Positions 58,442-64,000 of a DNA stretch of 64,000 nt are shown here, one piece after another. How positions within the stretch are numbered: position 1 is the stretch's first letter; the number at the start of each line of letters is the position of its first letter. Both the position numbers and the translations under genes were made by a program. Under the pieces are notes generated by a model that saw only the letters and a program-made list of their open reading frames with translations, searched no databases and was not told the origin of the DNA. This DNA is from Voacanga thouarsii (taxonomy: Eukaryota > Streptophyta > Magnoliopsida > Gentianales > Apocynaceae). Where the stretch lies: NCBI GenBank assembly GCA_026120185.1, contig JANUWF010001815.1:186001-250000 (forward strand), read 5' to 3'.

Positions 58442-60026
58442 GATTGAAAGGAAAAGGAAAGCTGATTGGCAACTGAAAGAGAGCAAAATACCAGGCTGGT
58501 TGTTTGAAATCCCAAAAGAATATTTTAGGGGATCAATTTTGGAAACAAAATATGGTAAGAAGATCTTAGTCAATGGAGAGCTTTTGGAAGCTCCAATGGC
58601 CGGCTGGTTGATCAGTGTTTTTGCTGGGATGAAGGTTGTGTGAAGGGGCTTAATGGTGGCCAAAAATATGGTGCACAATGGTGAAGGGATTTCTGGTGGT
58701 TTGAGGGATGATTTATGGTAGTTTACTTAATATGTTTGCTGCAATTTTGGTCTTCAATCAAGGGCTTGATTGGTGTAATTGTTGGATATATTTTAGGAGC
58801 AGCTATAGACTGGTTTTTGAGCAGAATGTTGGGGAAGATGATAAAGCTCAGTTCATGGCTGTTTAAGGGGGGTTTGTATAGAAAAATGGTACAGGTTTCG
58901 GATATGGCTGAAGGAGGAACAAAGCTGGAAAATCCTGTTCAGCTTTTCGCAGGTTGCTGGAATTTTTCTAGGCAGATTTTTTTGCCATTTTCCAGTCGGT
59001 TTGCAGCAGATTCGAAGGGGTATTCAGAGATTTTTCAAGGCTGGTTTTTAGCCTTCTTTATGGAGGAAAAATGTGGCTAAGATGCTGAGTGAAAAACTGG
59101 AAGAATCAGTTTGGTTTAGGATCACCAAAGCTGCGAAAGTTGTCCAGAAAATGTTCTGGTTTGCATAGCATTTGTGCAGTCCGGTTTTGGCCTTATAATT
59201 TCAGATTTCAAGCTGGTCAAGAGGGCTATTTTTCTGGCAACATTTGGGAGGGAATGATGGCTAAAATTTTTAACACTTGGGCTGAACAAAAAGCTGGAAA
59301 AATTCCAAATTACTACATGAACAAGATGAATATACTTAGGTTGGAGTTTGAAGATTCAACCATAGAGATTAATTCTATTCGGAACCTTCCACTTCTCCTC
59401 CCCATTTTCGACCAACAAGATGACTTATTAATAGCCATTTTCAAAACCTAAATCCCACAGATCTTTGCTAGAATTTTTTGAAATGAAATTAGCTTGAACA
59501 AATTAATCAACCTAATTGATTAAGAATTAAGAAAAGCTAGGGAATCAAGAAGGGTATGAAACCCTTAGAATTTTTTTGTAGGGCACAAGAGTAGGATTAT
59601 GGTATTTCTATCATGTTTCCCTTAGGACAACACTCCTACTCTTCCCTAAAGCATGCAAAGGCCGAAACCTAGCCTTCCTAAACAAAAACAAAATTTAATC
59701 ATGTTAAAATTCCAACGATAGAATTTGAACTCAAGACCTCAAGAATTAATTCCAAAGCTCTAACCATTAAACCACAACAACTCTTATTCTTATTTTCTCT
59801 CCCAAATATTTCTCCTATTTAATCCTCAAGCTATCTCCCTATTTTCACCTTAAACAGAAATTACCATTTTGCCCTTCTTACTAAAAAACACATTTAAGCC
59901 TTCTACACTATAAATCACATATCTAAAGAACATAAAATCATATTAAAATATATTTATGCATGCAATAAAACATGATATGCATCCCAACCCCCTTACTCTA
60001 AGGTTGGTTTCAACTGGGGTTTCACA
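58442..60026 (-). repeat. Truncated 3' LTR of element H (minus orientation)
   Basis: The minus strand starts TGTGAAACCCC at 60026 and matches the first ~1.6 kb of the family LTR, including the tRNA-like segment (59716-59781). It stops at 58442 against copia gag. The longish plus-strand frames at 58715-59451 lie inside this LTR and show no protein similarity. Confidence 0.88.
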
Positions 60027-60658
60027 TCCTCCTCTCCTTAGAAGAATTTCGTCCTGAAATTCAAGCATACCTCTATTTCAGATCGGGATACTTCCGATTA
60101 ACCCACTATTCTGATTCCCATGTGGCATCCTTTGTGCCATGATGCTCCCACTGATCCTTGACCATCGGTATCTGCTTGTTCCGGAGATTTTTGATACTGC
60201 TGTCCAATATTCGCACGGGCTTCTCCATATAGCTTAAATCGGGTTGCAACACCAACGGCTCATTATTCAGAACATGACCGGATCGACATTGTACTTCTTC
60301 AGCTATGACACATGAAACACATCATGAATCCCCGTCAATCCTTCTGGCAAGTCCAATCAGTATGCTACTGGTCCAATCCTTTTCTTTATCGGGAACGGCC
60401 CCAAATACCTCGGATTCAGCTTTCCACCCTTCAGATGCTTCAAGATTCCCTTATTCGGCGTCAATCTTAGAAATACGCTGTCCCTGACTTGAAACTCCAA
60501 TTCTCTCCGCCAGTTGTACACATAACTCTTCTGTCGGCTCTGAGCTGCCTTCAACCTCTCTTTGATCAACTTTACTTTATCCAACATCTCTTGGACACAA
60601 ACTTCTCTAGTTCGACTTACGTGACCAACTTCTAACCAATTCCAGTATAGCGGTACCG
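60027..60658 (-). pseudogene. pol: Pol 3' end of element H (integrase end and chromodomain-like tail, minus strand)
   Basis: A PPT-like TCCTCCTCTCC (plus strand) at 60027-60037 precedes a coding end at 60073-60075. The minus frame from 60658 reads PLYWNWLEVGH, EMLDKVKLIKERLKAAQSR, GGKLNPRYLGPFPIKKRIGP, then a stop at 60357-60359 where other copies have Arg (CGA to TGA). The N-terminal rest of integrase is missing because the sequence switches to the opposite strand at 60654-60657. Confidence 0.88.
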
Positions 60659-61605
60659 GTGAATGTGAGGGACTCGATGGAGAAGCTGGCCCAAACTTAT
60701 GTTCGAGAGATCGTTCGACTACATGGAGTGCCTTCAAGCATAGTGTCAGATCGAAACCCGAGGTTTACGTCTCGTTTTTGGGTAAAGTTTCAGGAAGCAA
60801 TGGGGTCGAATCTGAAATTTAGTACGACGGCGCATCCGCAAATCGATGGGCAGTTAGATAAGGTGATACAAATATTGGAAGATATGCTGAGAGCTTGTGT
60901 TTTGGACTTCGGAGATAAATGGATACAGTGTGTACCGTATGTAGAATTATCATATAACAATAGCCATCAAGCTTCGATCGGGATGGCACCGTATGAGGCT
61001 TTGTATGGGCGCAAATATCAGGTACCGTTTATTGGAGTTGGTCCGAAGACGGTCATGTGAGCAAAACTGGAGAAGTATGTGTCCAAGAGATGTTGGATAA
61101 AGTGAAATTGATTAAGGAGAGGTTAAAGACGGCACAGAGTCGGCAGAAGAGCTATACGGACACCCGGCAAAGAGAATTAGGATTTCAAGTCGGGAACAGC
61201 GTATTTTTGAAGTTGATGCCGAATAGAGGAATTTTAAAGCATCCAAAGGGTGGAAAATTGAATATGAGATATTTGGAGCCGTTTCCGATTAAGGAAAGAA
61301 TTGGACCGGTAGCTTATCGATTGGACCTGCCGGACAGGTTGACGGGTATCCATGACATGTTTCATGTGTCACAATTGAAGAAGTATAATGCGGATCCCGA
61401 TAATGTATTGAATGATGAACCGTTAGTATTGCAGCCCGACCTGAGCTATGTGGAGAAGCCTGTACGGATATTGGACCGCAGTGTCAAGACTCTCCAAAAC
61501 AAACAGATACTGATGGTTAAGATTCAGTGGGAGCACCATGGCACGCAGGATGCCACATGGGAGTCGGAAGAGTGGATTAAACGGAAGTATCCCGAGATAC
61601 AATAG
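60654..61605 (+). pseudogene. pol: Pol 3' end of element I (integrase core and chromodomain-like tail)
   Basis: The plus frame begins at VNVRDSMEKLAQTY, in mid-integrase, directly after the inverted junction. It keeps the second D (VSDRNPRF), but the E-containing motif reads LDKVIQILED rather than SERVIQILED. A 1-bp deletion near 61030 shifts the frame; the second frame (61057-61605) runs cleanly through the GPF-like module and chromodomain-like tail to a stop at 61603-61605. It is the best-preserved tail in the window. Confidence 0.88.
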
Positions 61606-61640
61606 AGGTATGCTTGAATTTCGGGACAAAATTCTTCTAA

Positions 61641-61651
61641 GGAGGGGAGGA
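61641..61651 (+). other. Polypurine tract of element I
   Basis: GGAGGGGAGGA directly precedes TGTGAAACCC. Confidence 0.85.
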
Positions 61652-63599
61652 TGTGAAACCCTAGTCAAAACCAACCTTAGAGTAAGGGAGTTGGGATGCA
61701 TATCATAATTTATTGCATGTTTAAATATATTTTTAAACGATTTTCTGTGCTTTGGATTTGAGTTTTATTATCTCGAAGGCTTGGTTGTGAGTATTACTTG
61801 AGAAGGGCAAAATAGTAATTTTTTTTTTTTTTTTGAGGTGGAAAAAGGGAGATTGTTTGAGGATTGAATAAGAAAATAATTTATAGAGGGAAAATAAGAA
61901 CAAGAGTTGTTGTGGTGTAGTGGTTAGAGCCTTAGAATTAGTTCTTGGGGTCTTGGGTTCAAATTCCATCATAGGAGCTTTAGCTTGGTTAAATTTTATT
62001 TTTGCTTGGGAAGTAATAATTTCTGCTTTATGTGCTTGGAGTAGGGTAGAGAAGTTTTCCTAAGAGAGACATGTTAGGAGTATCCTCATTCTACTCCTTT
62101 GCCCTACACGAATTTCCTAAGGGGAATTCATTTTCCCTTGATATTTGATTTTCCTTATTTCTCAACTCATTAATTTGATCAAGTTGTTCTAGCCATTTCC
62201 TTTCCAGAAATTTCAGTAAAGTACTATGGTTTTGTAGGATCAAAATGTCTTAGTGAAAGGCATCTTATGCTCTGAAAATGTGGAAGAGTTGTGGGAGATT
62301 CCAAGAGGATAAATCCCTCTAGTGAACTTGCTAAAAAAAAATTCACTCTAGCTAGGTTCATTTCCCTTCATGCATAGAACTGAAATTTTCCAGCTTTATG
62401 TGCCTTCAAGGTGTCAAAATTCTTAACCATTATTCCCTCCCAAATTCTGCCAGAAAAAGGTCCTTTTGTTCAGCCTAGAATCTGGAATTTTCTAGCTATT
62501 TTCGGACTGCACAAAAGTGGTGCAAAACCAGAAAACTTCCTGTGCAAATCGCAGCTTTCGAGATCCAAAACCAAGCTGTTTTCTTCCAGATTTTGTTCAG
62601 CACCTTAACTATGTTTTTCCTCCATGAAGAAGGCTGGAAACCAGCCTTGAAAGCCCCTGAAATTCCTCTTCAAACTCTCTGCAAGCTGGCTGGAAAATGG
62701 CAGCTGAAAACTGCCCAGGAAAAATTCCAGCCTGCGAAAATGCTGTGCAGGTTTTTGTCCAGCTTTGTTTCCTAATTCTCTCCTAGCCAAAACCCCATCC
62801 TTGTTCTACATAAACTTCCCTTAAACATTCAGTAACTGAGCTCCATTATCTCTCTTAAGCTTCTGCACGAAATTCAGACATGACAGCCCGAAAATCTCTC
62901 CTACAAATCCCTGCAATCATGCTTGATTGATTACCAAAATTCCAGCCACCGTAGTTTAGCAACCTTCCATAAAGTATCCCTCAAATAACCAGACTTTTTC
63001 TTCAGCATTATGCTCCTTGTTTTCGGCCACCATAAGCCTCCTTAAACTAGCTTTCAATCAACCAAAATACTACTCAAAATAGTCGGCCATGGCAGACTTC
63101 CAAAGCTCTCCAATAATCAAGATATTCTTGAATATTTAGTTTCCAAATTTGCTTCTTAAAAATATTCTTCAAGGATTTTAACAACTAGCTTTTCCTTTTC
63201 CCTTCCAAACCAGAGAGCGATCTTCCTAAACCCTACAGAAGTTTAGGCAGCCCTAGTTCTCACAGAATTTCGGCAGTTACAAAACAAAATCTCTCAAATC
63301 CCTTCAACCTTCAAGAACACACACAACACACCAAGAACACCTACTCCTTCCTTTCACCTAATACCCCTCCAAACCACTTCAAACCTTCTCTAAAATTTAT
63401 AGATTTAACCTACTCACTGCCGTGAGTCCATCAACACCATTCTTAACATCCAACTCCACAAACTAACTTGCTAGTTTGGATAAAAAATCAGAAAATTCTG
63501 TGAAGGTTCAAGAACACCTTCAAGGTAGGTTTGTTCTAACAACTTCATCTTCTCCAATCCTGATCTCTAGTGAAAATATATATGAATAAACATGCTAAT

Positions 63600-63635
<36 letters not shown>

Positions 63636-64000
63636 GGCTGAAACTCTCTTCTCTTGGCAGGATGGCTTCTTCTCCCATGGCCATGCTTTCTCCATCTTCC
63701 TTGGACGAAGCTAGGCGTCTAGGAGTTGAGATCCATTCTAAACTCCTTCAAGGTATTCCTCAACCAAGTAAGTCCCTTCAATTTTTCTTTTAAATTCTAG
63801 ATTCATGTCTCCATGATGATGTTGATAGTATGTGGATTGTGATAGGATTTGAGTATGTATTATTGAGATTGAAGCATGAATATATGCATGATTGTGAAGG
63901 AGATGGGATTTATGCATGGAAGGTTTATCTTGGTTGATTGAATGATGATTTGGGGTTTGATGCATGTTTCCATGTCATAGGTAGTATTTGTGATGAAGTA
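61652..64000 (+). repeat. 3' LTR of element I (first 2.35 kb; continues beyond window)
   Basis: It starts TGTGAAACCC, includes the tRNA-like segment (61906-61974) and a (CT)n run (63602-63633), and follows the other LTRs to the end of the window. Confidence 0.93.

Noticed and set aside
58715..59451. Two ~120-codon plus-strand frames
   Set aside because: They lie antisense within the Tekay-type LTR. The equivalent region in the other LTR copies has no such conserved frame.
60305..60487. Plus-strand 60-codon frame
   Set aside because: Antisense of the element H pol tail.
5881..63633. CRISPR-like arrays
   Set aside because: Regular repeats here are microsatellites or LTR copies. There are no spacer arrays, and the genome is a plant's.

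Overview
This is nuclear DNA from a flowering plant, probably a eudicot. Almost all of it is nested LTR retrotransposons. The evidence is Ty3/gypsy and Ty1/copia gag-pol fragments, plant-type tRNA-iMet primer sites (TGGTATCAGAGCC), a CACTA transposon end, long CT/GA and TA microsatellites, and one plant-style secreted proline-rich protein gene. There is no bacterial-type gene organisation.

The dominant family is a chromodomain-bearing Ty3/gypsy element of Tekay/Del type with unusually long LTRs (4.1-4.5 kb, TGTGAAACCC...GGTGTTACA). It is present at least seven times: a left-truncated element (1-8009); solo LTRs at 11504-16039 (+) and 21558-26002 (-); an LTR fragment at 28463-~29510 (-); one structurally complete copy at 38109-52209 with TSD ATTAA; and two 3' halves fused head-to-head around 60655 (58442-60658 minus, 60654-64000 plus). 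The complete copy has a PBS, a candidate leader intron, an open 176-codon leader ORF, degraded gag-pol, a PPT and two LTRs.

Layout. 1-8009: Tekay-type element A, inserted in an LTR piece of an OTA-type (Ogre/Tat/Athila) gypsy remnant B (8010-16684). B also holds solo LTR C (TSD GATGG), and its right end abuts a minus-strand copia fragment D1. 16685-26640: two minus-strand copia fragments, D1 and D2, separated by a 1.77 kb LTR; D2's gag is split by solo LTR E (TSD GAAGC). 26641-32286: unassigned sequence, an LTR composite and an OTA-like tail. 32287-32992: two strong inverted repeats, the second a perfect 121-bp-stem hairpin. 34681-35346 (-): the one likely host gene, an extensin-like secreted protein with a TATA box and an apparent 1-bp frameshift. 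36079-53699: a solo LTR of a second long-LTR family (candidate TSD CCCCC), split by complete element J. 53962-~56150: a CACTA-type end with many subterminal repeats and long tandem duplications. 57544-58441: a glycine-rich gene fragment cut by a copia 5' LTR. 58442-64000: the head-to-head Tekay-type fusion.

No gag-pol frame here looks able to make a full polyprotein. The most unusual items are the leader ORF of element J (an N-terminus resembling the histone H3 tail in register, followed by SUMO-interaction-like motifs), a tRNA-like box A/box B segment kept in every LTR copy that covers it, the perfect hairpin, and the inverted fusion of two pol genes.
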